From the NCBI GenBank assembly GCA_019828565.1, contig JAHDYR010000067.1, positions 434,001 to 498,000 on the forward strand: a stretch of 64,000 nt of DNA, read 5' to 3'. The position numbers and the translations under genes were made by a program. This DNA is from Carpediemonas membranifera. Lineage: Eukaryota > Fornicata. The notes beneath the pieces were generated by a model. It was given only the letters and a program-made list of their open reading frames with translations. It did not search any database and was not told the origin of the DNA. Positions within the stretch are counted from its first letter, which is position 1, and each line of letters opens with the position of its first letter. This document shows positions 39,021-51,483 of this stretch, piece after piece.

Positions 39021-40560
39021 TCACGCTTCGAATGGAATGAGCTCAAAAACAGTTTGACCCGGCACCTCGCACTCGACCAGCTCAGCCACCCCATCTGACT
39101 CACCCACCACCCTGAACCACTGGCCGGTTGAGTCGCAGAAGCGAATGTACAGGTCTTCACTGAACGCTGTCGCCTCAATAGGAACCACGGCAAGCTTCCC
39201 ATGGTGGAAGAAGTGGGTGGCACCCTCGGTCACCCAGACGATCTGATAATCGTCACACCAGAACCCCTTGACCCTCTCTGGGAACCGGAGCGGGGTGGCT
39301 GTGATGCAGAAGTCATCCTCGCTGAAACCAGGCAGCAGGCCCGACTGGGCGATATGGATGGGAACTTTGCCAGTGAAGAGCAGCTGGCGGCCACTGAGGA
39401 AGACGAAGAATAAGCTGCTTGTTATGATCCGGTCGACCCAGAAGGGCAGGTCAACGAATCCAGACAAACCATTGCCGTGCCCGAGTCCCAGCTGGCCATA
39501 ATCGTTTCTCCCGCTGATCATCTGCCGATCGCCCATGGAGAGGATGACAGTCGCGATAAATAAACTTCCCACATGAATGATGTGATCTGGGACAAAGCCA
39601 GATGGCACAGCGACTGGGTGGAAGAGGTACTCGTTCTCCTCCTCGACTGGGCCGACGAAGCGCACCGAAGCAGCGCCAGCCATGACAGTGCCGACTGGGG
39701 TGAGAATGAACGTCTGATCTCCCTTCATCAACACATCAGTCACCATCCTGTGCTTCTCCCAAGGGGGCAGGCTGGTCTCGAGCTCGGCGACCTCGGCGCA
39801 GGCGGGGAAGGTAAGGCGGGTCGGGTCGTTGAACTCAAATGACTCGAACCCCAGCTGACCATTTCCGCTATACCCCCAGCCCCACAGGCCCTTGGGCGTC
39901 CTGGCGATGCGGCTAATCCTGTTGCTGTAGACCTCGAGGGCCCTGGGCATCCTGGCTCTGGTGAAGGCGGTGTGATTGGCAGTGCCGAGCATGAAGAGTC
40001 GGCCCATGTACATGCGGTGGTGGTAGCATATGCCTATTCCCGTGAACTGATAGCTCTCGCCGTCCTTCTCGGCGACGTTCAGCGAGAAGAAGAACTTGCG
40101 GCAGAGGAACCAGAGGCACTTGGCCTCGGGGGCGAGAGCGTTGCGGATCTTGTCGTGCATCCTGGTAGTGTGTGGCTCCTCATCTTGAGCCCCCTGCAGC
40201 ACCCTGTCCTCGAGGTATGGGTTGGCCCCGCCACCCACCAGACACGCCCACACCGCGCCCTGGTTCAGCGTGTGCATGGCGACCGGGAGCTCCTCGCCAT
40301 CCGCGAGCTCGACGTTCATGGACAGCGGGGGGCCGCTGGTGAGGATCGAGCGGGCGCGGTCGAGGAGGGCTTGCGCGGTTGGTTCAAGAGGGGGGATCTC
40401 TGAGAGCGTGGCGAGGAGGCTTCTTGAAGTGCCTGGAGTAGGCGCACTGGATCAAGGATGGGATGTCCCCAGAGATGGAGGCCGTTGCAACAAGCGAGGC
40501 GCGGAATGCGGTGATCAGCGCATCTCTGATGGCAGATGGCGAGGAACTAGTGCTGCTCAT
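39021..40560 (-). CDS. RCC1-like repeat protein, copy 3 (main frame intact)
   Basis: The main frame is 39021-40319 (432 codons) with GLWGWGYSGNGQLGF and ISGRNDYGQLGLGHG, as in copy 1. The upstream ATG at 40560 starts the N-terminal frame (MSSTSSSPSAIRDALITAF) that is out of phase with the main frame, the same break as in the other copies. The C-terminus differs (PGQTVFELIPFEA), so the gene end is not part of the duplicated unit. It sits between the GH31 and ZIP genes. Confidence 0.7.
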
Positions 40561-40718
40561 TGGCTTCAGCGCTCAGTTCGGTGCCCAAATTCTGACTGAC
40601 GACTCGCCGACCGCCGACACCACTCACCGGAGCCACGAAACGTGACCCCAGCGGCCGCAGATCGTAACGCATCCTCCCGTCCAGCGGTCTTCTGACATTT
40701 ATCATGCTCATCAGCCCG

Positions 40719-41846
40719 TCACTCGTCGGCCTCAAGGAAGAGCAGGCCCGTCATAGCAGCCACGCCGAGAGCCATGCTCAGCATGTGCCCCACTCGGTGG
40801 CCCACCGCGGCATGCCCGTCGCGATGCATGGTGTGAGCTAGAAGCTCGATCAAGCCCACATAGAGGAACGTCCCGGCCGACAAGGACACGCCAACGAAGA
40901 CGACGGCATCTTTTGCTGCGCCCTCCACAAGCTTATGCGTGGCCGCACCGAGGAGGTACCCCAGCGGCGTGATGCAGGCGTACGCGACAGTGACCGCGGC
41001 CACTACACCCACCCCTGCTCCATGCAGGACGATGGAAGCGACGAGAGCCATCGCCTCGAGCCCCTTGTGCGCAAATATAGCGACCCAGGACATCCGCGCC
41101 GTCGACCCGTATGGAAGCACGCCCAGGCCGAAACCTGCGACGATCGAGTGGAAGGAGAGCGCGGAGAGGAGGAACAGAGGGATCAGGCACGCCCGCAGAG
41201 GGCCCATTGAGGCGCGGGCCTTGGGCGAGTGCCTGTGGGGGCGGGCTGGGTAGGGGCAGTGGTCGACCTGGCACCCGGCCTCGGTGCATGTCATGAGGGC
41301 ATGCTCGCTGTGCGTATGGGGGTATGCGGGCGGGCGATCGTCGGGCTGGTCCACGGGCGGCTGTTGCTCGCCGTAGTCTGGCCTCACCGACTCTGCCACT
41401 GGGATGGACGACTCCGCGTCGCTGGCCTGCGATTCGACGTCGGAAAGCTCCTTGTCCTCTACGATGTGGAGGGAGCAAAGGCCGTTGTCCTCGACATGCG
41501 AGTGGGCGCCTGTGATGTAGTCGACGGCGGCCATGGCGACAAAGACAGCGGAGGCGATCATGAAAGCAACGGGGCGGCCGGCGAGGAGGGAGGCGTCGGG
41601 TATTGTGGACTCCGCAGCCTCGTTGGCCTCAGGCAGCATGTGCAGCAGGGCGCCAGCGAGGAAGACACCAGCTGAAAGCATGTTCATGTACTCCATAATC
41701 GCATCAAACGCGATATTCTTGCTAGAATGGCCGGAGTATATGCGCCATGCAAGCGGAATGGCCCCGCCAACGAAGGCGACGAGCCATATGGAACCAAGGC
41801 AGAAAGCTGCCCAGGTAATCTCTCTCAAATCAACGAAATCAAACAT
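40719..41846 (-). CDS. ZIP-family metal transporter
   Basis: 375 residues, ATG at 41846. About eight hydrophobic helices; residues 130-215 form a long loop rich in His, Asp and Pro (PYPARPHRHSPKA, HSHVEDNG), typical of the variable ZIP loop. Helix IV carries ALSFHSIVAGFGLG and helix V IFAHKGLEAMAL, the metal-binding signature. ZIP proteins bring zinc or iron into the cytosol from outside or from organelles. The extreme N-terminus (MFDFVDLREITWAAFCLG) leads straight into the first helix with no cleavable signal. R2b lies 315 bp upstream in the same orientation. Confidence 0.85.
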   Translation of the reverse strand: MFDFVDLREITWAAFCLGSIWLVAFVGGAIPLAWRIYSGHSSKNIAFDAIMEYMNMLSAGVFLAGALLHMLPEANEAAESTIPDASLLAGRPVAFMIASAVFVAMAAVDYITGAHSHVEDNGLCSLHIVEDKELSDVESQASDAESSIPVAESVRPDYGEQQPPVDQPDDRPPAYPHTHSEHALMTCTEAGCQVDHCPYPARPHRHSPKARASMGPLRACLIPLFLLSALSFHSIVAGFGLGVLPYGSTARMSWVAIFAHKGLEAMALVASIVLHGAGVGVVAAVTVAYACITPLGYLLGAATHKLVEGAAKDAVVFVGVSLSAGTFLYVGLIELLAHTMHRDGHAAVGHRVGHMLSMALGVAAMTGLLFLEADE

Positions 41847-42160
41847 TCAATCCTGTATATGCACGCCAAGTTCTCTTCAGTCTCGTTTCAAGCGCTTGGA
41901 GCAAGTTCACGTTGCGCGTGGGCGAGGTGAATGCAGTGGCAGATTGATCTGGTCGATGATTTGGTGCGAATCAGTGCGAGATCGAAATAATCAACATGCT
42001 ATTGCGGTACCAACGTATTTCTACGCCGATGTTGGCTGCGACTCGGGCTCTCCAGGGGCAGTGCCCTCGCTATGGTCAACGTGAGGCGTGAGCTTGAGGG
42101 GGAGAACTTTCGTGCTGGTTGGTGAATCGGGAATGATAAAGGCTTGAGTCACGTGCGCCA
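41847..42160. promoter_or_regulatory. ZIP gene 5' region
   Basis: About 310 bp between R2b and the ZIP start; presumably the promoter or 5' leader. No separate gene supported. Confidence 0.35.
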
Positions 42161-42912
42161 GGGCGACGAGTGGTCTGGCGTGAAGCAGCGGTGTCTGGCC
42201 TCGCGTGTGCTCTCGCGCGACCCATTCTGGGCAACAACGGCAGGCGGCATTTAGAGGTGCGATGATGTTGGTTAGCGATGACGTCGGAGAGTAGTCTGAA
42301 TTGTGTTTCTACTGGGAGAGCCCAGCAGCCCAGTGCATTTGACTGATAGATACTTCTGCAGGCTTCCAGCGCCGCGAGCTCTAAGCATCGGCCGGGGCCT
42401 CATCTGCCAACGAGCAAGCGGCGGTGCTTTTCTAGTGCCTGCAGCGGCGCTTTCGTGCCGACTGCCTCTCGCAGCTCACTGTCGAACTCAGACTTTCCCG
42501 AGCGCTCGCGCGCCCTGGCACGGGCTTCCGACGTCGTGTTGATGTTGTTTGAAAGATGGCGTATACCGTGTGTCTGAGTAGCCCCGATGCGTTAAGGCAT
42601 TCGCAGCCGTGGAGTTCACGTGCGTTTCGCTAAGTGCCTCGCCGCGCAGCCCATGCAGGGGCTGAAGGCAGAAGCATTAGCGAGCGCCGAAGCATGAGAA
42701 CGAGCAAGACGCTCAGTTCGCGGCGCTTCGGCCCTCTGACTTTTTTGCGTGAAAAAAGCTGCAAAAGTGCGCGGCCGGTTTCGCGCGACTGACACCGCCC
42801 GGGGCCTCTGGCCGACAGTCTGCCCTGGGCTGCAGCATCTCCTTGGTCGCTCAACCTTCTCTGGTCATGCGAGGACAGCGTCCTGCCTGAGACATGCAAG
42901 GAGCTCACTGCC
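42161..42912 (-). repeat. R2 repeat, copy b
   Basis: Inverted relative to copies a and c. Identical in length to copy c up to the end ACTCGTCGCCC. The CTTTTTTGCGTGAAAAAAG-type stem is at about 42738-42760. Lies upstream of, and in the orientation of, the ZIP gene. Confidence 0.85.
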
Positions 42913-43717
42913 GCGCTTCTGCAATCCCAGCGGCGACAGATGTTGCGTTGCGGTGTTCCGTACTCAGGTGGGTCGTGTAGGGGCGACGAACCAACCGTCA
43001 AGGTTGGTCAAATGATTGGATCAATTCGGCTGGCCACAATTTGGTTTCGCCGCCACAGCATGACGTAAATATTCTTCCCCCCGTTGCTTTATGGAACAGT
43101 GGCGCAGCGGCGTAGCTCGCTCTTGTGTTGTCTGGTTCCGCAGGGGACTGGAATGTTTACAGGGTTCGCAGCCAGCCTTAGCAGTGAGTGGACCGACCAC
43201 CATACTCACCCTACCCTACACAGATCTCAGCGTATCCTCCCGTCCAGTGGTCCTCGGACATTTATTACGTGCATCAGCCCCACACTTCTCGGCCTGGGTG
43301 GTGCAAGTTCAGGATCCAGCGCGCCCTGCTGCAGCTGCCATGTGCCAATGGATTCATTTCAGCCACTCATTTTCCTGAAAGAGACAGCGGCCATGGCCAG
43401 ACTCCCTGTCACACCCGCAGTCGCCCAGAGGCTTGACCGGAAGGACTGACATAGCCATGAAGACAGCGCCAGCGCAATAAACGAGCTAAGCAGTGTAATG
43501 ATGACGCGAAACGTCGCGAAGATGGCATCATAGCTTCCGGTGTGGGTGGTGAGGGAGGCCCAGCGAGCGGTGACCATTCCCTTTGACATTGGTTGTCAAT
43601 CAATTTGTCGCCGCTATGGTCGCGCCTCGCGGCTGCTGTGCGACTCCGCGGTGAGTGGTGTCGGCGGTCGGCGAGTCGGCAGTCAGAATTTGGGCACCGA
43701 ACTGAGCGCTGAAACCA
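42913..43717. other. Intergenic region with a fossil of the ZIP 3' flank
   Basis: A stretch near 43230-43285 (CCTCCCGTCCAG, GGACATTTATTACGTGCATCAGCCC) resembles the ZIP 3' end/RCC1-copy-3 flank at 40675-40725, so this piece was duplicated with the RCC1-like unit and has decayed. A 76-codon hydrophobic minus-strand frame (43359-43589) is not supported further. Confidence 0.4.
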
Positions 43718-45274
43718 ATGAACAGCACTAGTTCCTCGCCATCTGCCATCAGAGATGCGCTGATCACCGCATTCCGCGCCTCGCTTGTTGCAACGGCCTC
43801 CATCTCTGGGGACATCCCATCCTTGATCCAGTGCGCCTACTCCAGGCACTTCAAGAAGCCTCCTCGCCACGCTCTCAGAGATCCCCCCTCTCGAACCAAC
43901 CGCGCAAGCCCTCCTCGACCGCGCCCGCTCGATCCTCACCAGCGGCCCCCCGCTGTCAATGAACGTTGAGCTCGCGGATGGCGAGGAGCTCCCGGTCGCC
44001 ATGCACACGCTGAACCAGGGCGCGGTGTGGGCGTGTCTGGTGGGTGGCGGGGCCAACCCCGACCTCGAGGACAGGGTGCTGGAGGAGGCTCAAGAGGAGT
44101 GGCCGCACAATCCCGAGATGCACGACAAGATCCGCAAGGCTCTCGCCCCTGAGGCCAAGTGCCTCTGGTTCCTCTGCCGCAAGTTCTTCTTCTCGCTGAA
44201 TGTGGCAGAGAAGGACGGCGAGTGCTATCAGCACGCTTGGTCCTACATATTTTATCACCACCGCATGTACATGGGCCGCCTCTTCATGCTCGGCACTGCC
44301 AATCACACCGCCTTCACCAGGGCCAGGATGCCCAGGGCCCTCGAGGTCTATAGCAACAGCAACGGCTTCACCCACATCGCCAGGACGCCCAAGGGTCTGT
44401 GGGGCTGGGGGATAGCGGTCATGGCCAGCTGGGGTTCAAGTCGTCTAAGGTCGCCCCGACCCGCCTCACCTTCCCCGCCTGCCCCAAGGTCGCCGAGCTC
44501 GAGGCCAGCCTGCCCCCCTGGGAGAAGCACTGGATGGTGACAGATGTGTCGCTGATTTGTGATCGGACGTTCATCCTCTCTTCGGTCGGCACTTTCACGG
44601 CCGGTGGACATCCAGAATAGTTCAGAGGCCATGTCCAGGGATACAACCGACTGCTATTCCACCCAGTCGCTGTGCCCGCTGGCTTTGTCCCAGATCACAT
44701 CATTCATGTGGGAAGTTTATTTATCGCGACTGTCATCCTCTCCATGGGCGATCGGCAGGTGATCAGCGGGAGAAACGATTATGGCCAGCTGGGACTCGGG
44801 CACGGCAATGGTTTGTCTGGATTCGTTGACCTGCCCTTCTGGGTCGACCGGATCATAACAAGCAGCTTATTCTTCGTCTTCCTCAGTGGCCGCCAGCTGC
44901 TCTTCACTGGCAAAGTTCCCATCCATATCGCCCAGTCGGGCCTGCTGCCTGGTTTCAGCGAGGATGACTTCTGCATCACAGCCACCCCGCTCCGGTTCCC
45001 AGAGAGGGTCAAGGGGTTCTGGTGTGACGATTATCAGATCGTCTGGGTGACCGAGGGTGCCACCCACTTCTTCCACCATGGGAAGCTTACCGTGGTTCCT
45101 ATTGAGGCGACAGCGTTCAGTGAAGACCTGTACATTCGCTTCTGCGACTCAACCGGCCAGTGGTTCAGGGTGGTGGGTGAGTCAGATGGGGTGGCTGAGC
45201 TGGTCGAGTGCGAGGCGCCCAGAAGGCCGAGAGACATCATTCCCGTCGATTTCGACCCAAGCCCTCAATCATAA
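43718..45274 (+). pseudogene. RCC1-like copy 4, same lesions as copy 2
   Basis: N-terminal frame from ATG 43718, main frame from 43959. The same one-base loss (about 44410) and CCAGAATAG stop (44618-44620) as copy 2. A short local difference (EEWPHNPEMH) distinguishes it. Its 3' end (RRPRDIIPVDFDPSPQS) and the R2 repeat after it match copy 1, not copy 2, so it looks like a mosaic of the two. Confidence 0.8.
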
Positions 45275-45280
45275 ACGTTC

Positions 45281-46037
45281 TGAAGCGACAGTGAGCTCCT
45301 TGCATGTCTCAGGCAGGACGCTGTCCTCGCATGACCAGAGAAGGTTGAGCGACCAAGGAGATGCTGCAGCCCAGGGCAGACTGTCGGCCAGAGGCCCCGG
45401 GCGGTGTCAGTCGCGCGAAACCGGCCGCGCACTTTTGCAGCTTTTTTCACGCAAAAAAGTCAGAGGGCCGAAGCGCCGCGAACTGAGCGTCTTGCTCGTT
45501 CTCATGCTTCGGCGCTCGCTAATGCTTCTGCCTTCAGCCCCTGCATGGGCTGCGCGGCGAGGCACTTAGCGAAACGCACGTGAACTCCACGGCTGCGAAT
45601 GCCTTAACGCATCGGGGCTACTCAGACACACGGTATACGCCATCTTTCAAACAACATCAACACGACGTCGGAAGCCCGTGCCAGGGCGCGCGAGCGCTCG
45701 GGAAGGTCTGAGTTCGACAGTGAGCTGCGAGAGGCAGTCGGCACGAAAGCGCCGCTGCAGGCACTAGAAAGCACCGCCGCTTGCTCGTTGGCAGATGAGG
45801 CCCCGGCCGATGCTTAGAGCTCGCGGCGCTGGAAGCCTGCAGAAGTATCTATCAGTCAAATGCACGGGGCTGCTGGGCTCTCCCAGTAGAAACACAATTC
45901 AGACTACTCTCCGACGTCATCGCTAACCAACATCATCGCACCTCTAAATGCCGCCTGCCGTTGTTGCCCAGAATGGGTCGCGCGAGAGCACACGCGAGGC
46001 CAGACACCGCTGCTTCACGCCAGACCACTCGTCGCCC
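45281..46037 (+). repeat. R2 repeat, copy c
   Basis: Nearly identical to copy a but extends about 70 bp further, to ACTCGTCGCCC, as copy b does. It ends 122 bp upstream of the start of the dehydratase activase gene, in the same orientation, and could supply its promoter. Confidence 0.85.
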
Positions 46038-46159
46038 CAGGCTAGACCCGCTGAACCCCTCTTCAAAATCGAGCAGAGTTGAGATTCGAGCAACTCTAAG
46101 CAAACTCAGCGGAACTGAGCCTCAAGTCAATTCGCCGGTCACGTTCGAAAACACCGCAT

Positions 46160-49100
46160 ATGATCAACATCGGTATCGATCTCGGCGGTGTAGGTGCTCA
46201 CATTGGTTTGTATCATCCAATTCTCAGCTTATTCAGTAATCTCCGATGAGAATGGCTCCATCGTTTATCAGGCCTCCAAAGCTCATCACGGAAACGCTCT
46301 CCCCGCTCTTTCTGAGCTGATTCCACCGGAATTCCTCAACCAGAACGCAGTTGTTGGTGTTACCGGCCTTCTCGCCCCCATCATCTGCTCCAAGCTCGGG
46401 CTTGAGCCCATCGATACCGTGAACTGCACTGTTCGTGGCCTCCAGTCTCTCACGGACAAGAAGTTCGACCACATCATTGACATCGGTGGCACTTCCCTTT
46501 CCCTTGTTTCCCTTGAGAAGCAGAACGAGTTTAAGTCTTTCTCTTGCAACACCCTTTGCGCCGCCGGTACTGGCTCCTTCCTTGACGAGCAGGCCTCCCG
46601 TCTCGGCATCTCCTACGATAAGATCGAGGCCAAGGACACCTACGAGCAGCCCCCCTCTATCGCCGCGCGTTGCGCAGTTTTCGCCAAGTCTGATCTCATC
46701 CACCGTCAGCAGCAGGGCTACACGCCCGAGCAGTGCTGGTCCGGCCTCTGCCGCGGTATGACCAAGACCATCGTCTCTACCCTCTTCAAGGGTCGCCGTT
46801 CCGCTGGCGAGATCGTCGCCATCGGTGGTGTCGCCCTCAACAACGAGGTTGTCTACTGGCTCAACGGCGAGTGCGAGGGCAACGTCCAGACCCTCCCCAG
46901 CACCCAGGCTGACCTCATCACCGCCATCGGTGCGATGAAGCTCGCCAAGGAGCGCACCCTCCCCGCTGTCTCCATCACTGAGACCACCCTCACCGAGCAG
47001 GACCTCCTCGACAAGGACAAGTACCACCTCCGCAAGCCCCTCGTCCTCAACAAGACCCACTACCCCTCTTTCGACTGCTTCGAGGACTGGATCAACGAGG
47101 ATCGCTCCGAGATCCGCGTCCTCTGTGACCTCAACCAGGTCAAGTCCGAGGCTGGCGAGATCATCGCCTACTGCGGTCTCGATATCGGCTCCACCTCTAC
47201 CAAGGCGTTGCTCGTCAACGACAAGGAGGAGCCCATCCTCGATATTTACCGTAAGACCCGCGGTGACCCCCTTGGTGCCACCTCCCTTCTCTTCAAGGCC
47301 GTCCGCGAGGTCGCCGAGAAGTACGGTATCACCATCACTGTCAGCGGCTTCGGTACCACTGGTTCCGGCCGTAAGATCGTCGGCCAGGTCTGCGGTGCCG
47401 ACTTTGTCGTCAACGAGATCACTGCTCACGTCACTGGCGCCATGAAGGTTGACCCTACCATCGACACCATCTTCGAGATCGGTGGCCAGGATGCCAAGTA
47501 CATCCACACGGTCAACGGCCGCCACCACAACTCTAACATGAACTACGTGTGCGCTGCCGGTACAGGCTCCTTCGTCGAGGAGCTCGCCCGCTCCCTTGGC
47601 TTCGACCTCTTCACCCTCGGTGACGAGTGCCTCGGCGCCCAGCCCCCCGCCACGTCCGAGAGGTAAGTTCCCTTTCACTCACACTTACGTAGATGCACTG
47701 TCTTCATGCAGCAGGACGCCGCCCGCCTCCTCCGCGAGGGTGTGTCCAAGCGCGACGTCATGGCCGCCGTCATGTACTCCGTCGTCCGCAACTACCTCCT
47801 CAAGGTCGTTGGCTCCCGCTACTACTCCCGTAAGAAGGTCTTCTTCCAGGGCGCTACTGCCAAGAACAAGTCCCTTGTTGCCGCCTTCGAGAACCTCCTC
47901 GACGTCGAGGTTGTCGTCTCCCCTCTCTGCCACGTCATGGGCTCGTACGGTGTCGCCCTTCTCACGGCCCAGCGCCTCCAGAAGTCTGGCAACCAGACCA
48001 CCTTCGTCGGCATTGACTTCAACTCCTCCCACGTCAAGCTCGTGAAGGAGAGCTGCACTTTCTGCAACAACTACTGCGAGATCACCTTCGCCGAGGTCGA
48101 GGGTCTCGAGAACCGCCCCTCCTGGGGCTACATGTGCGGCCGTGACCCCGAAGACAACAAGGTCCGCCGCTGCGACGAGTACAAGTGGTTCACCAAGAGA
48201 AACGGCATATTCCGCAAGAAGTACGCCCTGCCCGCTAGCCACAAGGCCGTCGAGCAGAAGAAGACGATCGGCATCAACCGCTGCCTGCTGACCTGGGAGT
48301 TCTACCCCCTCTACCGCGCCGTCTTCGAGCACCTTGGCTTCAACGTCAAGCTCTCCCGCCCCACTGACCGCAACACCGTCGAGATGTCCTCCCAGTGGGT
48401 CGGCGCCGACTACTGCTTCCCCGCTAAGCTCGCCCACGGGCACACCCGTGACCTCCTGGACGACGCCGAGGTCGACTTCGTCTTCCTCCCCTACAGCACT
48501 GGCTCCTTCAGCTCTCCCCAGACTAACAACTCGTGCTTCTGCCCCTACAACACCGCCACGGCCTCTTTCATCAACTCGGCCATTTACCTCAACTCCACCA
48601 AGGCCGACACCGACGCTGCCCGCATCATCTCCCCCGTCATCGACTTCCGCCAGACCCCCAAGACCATCGCCATGCGCATGGCTGAGGTCCTCACGCCCAA
48701 GCTCGGCGTCAGCGAGAAGGATATCCTCAACGCCCTCAACCACGCCATGGACGTCTGGAGCAACTACCAGGAGGGCCTCCAGGGCATCGGCCAGCAGGCC
48801 CTCGCCGACCTCGAGGCTAACCCCGACGGAAAGCCCGGCATTGTCATCATCGGCCGCCCCTACAACGTCTACGACTCTGGCGCCAACCTCGACCTTCCCA
48901 AGAAGATTGCCATGCTCGGCTTCCCCGTGATCCCCATGGAGACCCTGCCCCTCGACTCTGTCCAGCTCGACGCCGAGCACGCCAACATGTACTGGGCTTA
49001 CGGCCGTAAGATCCTGCAGGCCGCCAAGTTCATCTCCCAGCACGAGCGTCTGTACGGTGTCTACTTCACCAACTTCTGCTGCGGGCCTGACGCCTTCATC

Positions 49101-50465
49101 CAGACCTACGTCGAGCAGATCATGGGCCACAAGCCCATGCTGATGCTCGAGCTCGATGAGCATGGTGCCGATGCCGGCTACATCACCCGTATCGAGGCCT
49201 TCGCCGACGTCCTTTCCCAGACCAACGTCATCACATGGAACGCCAAGCCCCTCGACGTCAAGCCCTTCGACAAGGAGACCACCCTCAAGGACCGCATCAT
49301 GTGGATCCCCATCATCCAGCCTGTCTGTGCTGAGCTCACGGCCGCCGTCATCCGCGCCTCTGGCCAGGACTGCCGCGTGCTCCCCCCTGAAACCGGCGAC
49401 GTTTACGACCTCGGCCGTTCCCTCACCCGTGGCACTGAGTGCGTGCCCTGCCCCACTGTGCTCGGTGGCTTCCTCAACGTCATGCGCACCTGGCCCGACC
49501 AGAGCCAGAAGCACGCCATCCTCATGACTGAGGCCCACGGCCCCTGCCGCTACGGCCAGTACCGTACCCTCCAGCGCGTTGTCCTCAACGAGCAGGGTTT
49601 CGAGGACGTCCCCATCGTCTACTGGTCGGCCCGCGACTCGTACGCCGCCGCTGAGGGCTACTCTCGCCGCATCATCTTCCAGGCTGTCTGCACCGGCGAC
49701 CTTCTCGTTAAGATGCGCAACCGCGCCGCTCCCTACACCCGCACCCCCGCCGAGAAGCAGGAGGTCGAGGAGATGCTCGTTGAGTTCACCCGCCGTTGTG
49801 CTGACGCCTACGAGAACAACCAGCCTGCCCGCGTCAAGGACATCATCCGTGAGGCTGCCCGCCGCTTCAAGGCCAAGATGGACCCCTCGATGCCCCGCAA
49901 GCCCGTCGTCGGCCTCGTTGGTGAGATTTACATCCGTACTAACAAGTACCTCAACCGCGACCTCGTCGGCGCCATTGAGGCGTGCGGCGGTGAGGCCTGG
50001 GCCGCTCCCATCGCCGAGTGGGTGCTCTACGCCGCCGCCATGGAGGGCTACAAGGGCAAGCGCAACAAGACCGCCATCATGGGCCGCGCTGGCACCTACA
50101 TCAAGAACCTCTTCCTCTCCAAGGACTTCAAGGACATCTACGCTGCCGGTGCCGAGCTGATCTCCGACTCGCCCGAGTCTGACCCGCTCGAGACCATCAA
50201 GGAGGGCGCTGAGTACATGTCCCAGGACTTCGAGGGTGAGGCCCTCTGCACAGTCGGCCGCGCCGTCGAGTTTATCAAGCACGGCGCCGCCCTCGTCGTT
50301 AACGTCACCCCCTTCGGCTGCATGCCTGGCAACATCACAATGGGTGTTTTTGAACGCGTTCAGGAGGAGCACAACGCCTCTATCGTGAACATGGTTTATG
50401 ACGGCGACTCTGACATTAACGGGAAGATCAACGTCTTCATGTCCAACCTTCGCCAGCGCGAGTAA
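46160..50465 (+). CDS. 2-hydroxyacyl-CoA dehydratase activase, two activase domains plus dehydratase-like part, two introns
   Basis: Exons 46160-46205, 46237-47662 and 47693-50465 give 1414 residues. Intron 1 (31 nt, GTTTGT...TTCAG) and intron 2 (30 nt, GTAAGT...CGTAG) are both needed to keep conserved motifs: MINIGIDLGGVGAHIVISDENG at the start and SERCTVFMQQD at the second junction. Two ASKHA/BadF-type ATPase domains follow each other, each with CAAGTGSF (Cys123 and Cys454), whose cysteines hold the [4Fe-4S] cluster between subunits. The second domain begins CGLDIGSTSTKALLVN. The last 700 residues match the fused HgdB-like/DUF2229 part of bacterial 1400-residue activases. The protein uses ATP to deliver an electron for radical dehydration of 2-hydroxyacyl-CoA in amino-acid fermentation. 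C-ending codons dominate, suggesting high expression. Probably of bacterial origin by transfer, inferred. Confidence 0.9.
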
Positions 50466-51483
50466 GTTTATAAATGCGAATATTATTAATAGTCTGTGGC
50501 TGTTATGGCGGTCGATGCTTCAATCTGTCACTCTCTTTGACCATCACCTTATTAACCACCCGACCGACAAAGCAAGCTGAGCACGAAAGGCACTGACACA
50601 GCGACTCCCGGACAGAAGCAGCTGAGTCACACAAGCCATTTAGTGGTGCCGGGAAGCTCCGGGCTGGGTCGAGTCTGCACCAGAGGAAGACCTGACCAGT
50701 CTCGACTGGGGCAAACTCGACTGCCCAAAAAGGAAACGGCCTGAATGAGAAAAGCTGGAATGACCCAACTGCGACTCTGACCAGGGTTGACCAGTCGACT
50801 TTGACGACTCCGAGCCGTGCATAAAATGCATATTTGCAATGCGCCAACTGAGGCTTTGCGTGTTCTTAATGCGATGAAATAGCTGCAGGACTGCACATAT
50901 GATCATTTTACTGTAATAACCTGTGTCTAACTTGATCCTCATGCAAGAATGTTCTCTTAAGTTTCTCATGGGCGCCAATGGCGGTATGGCTGCGATAGCG
51001 GGGAAGAAGCTGATGGTGAAGATATCATTCGAGAAAACTATTGAAAGTGCCGTCGTTTGCCCACCTGAAGATTGTGCAAGTTCCCATGTTCGGACCCGAT
51101 TTGGCTCAGGGGTACGGTTGTCCAGGCGAGGTGTGGCACGAGTCTTCAAGGCCGATTGTAGACCGACGACTGCCAACGCCTGATATGGCGCCGCATGCCC
51201 GAGACAATGCAGCTATCGCCCTATAGTATCCCCGCACTGTTTCGAAGGTCTTGTCTCGTTTCCCACGCGAGTTGGACTCATTCAGTTCGGGTTGTCAGCC
51301 GATGCTAGTCAGCGATGGCATGGTTATCCGACCAGTTTTCCAGATTTTTTTCACAACCATCCCTTGTGACCATTTTGTCGTACAAGCTGGAAAGATGCTA
51401 GTTTGTCTTATTCTTGACTATCTGGCACTCTTTACCTGACAATATGCCCGCTCCTCTCTGTTGCGCCGTCCTTTTTGCTTGTT
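50466..51483. other. 1-kb intergenic region, no supported gene
   Basis: Holds a patch with repeated GACCAG/GACTC words (50640-50815) and several short frames in both directions with no family features. TAAGTTTATAAATG directly follows the activase stop. Confidence 0.4.

Noticed and set aside
46233-50372. Long minus-strand open frames (481 and 895 codons) opposite the activase gene
   Set aside because: They arise from the strong C-ending codon bias of the sense gene, have Leu/Val/Gly-rich repetitive composition and no family features; the sense strand has unmistakable motifs.
50640-51176. 178-codon minus-strand frame
   Set aside because: Ser/Gln-rich simple sequence from a degenerate repeat; no start context, family or membrane feature.
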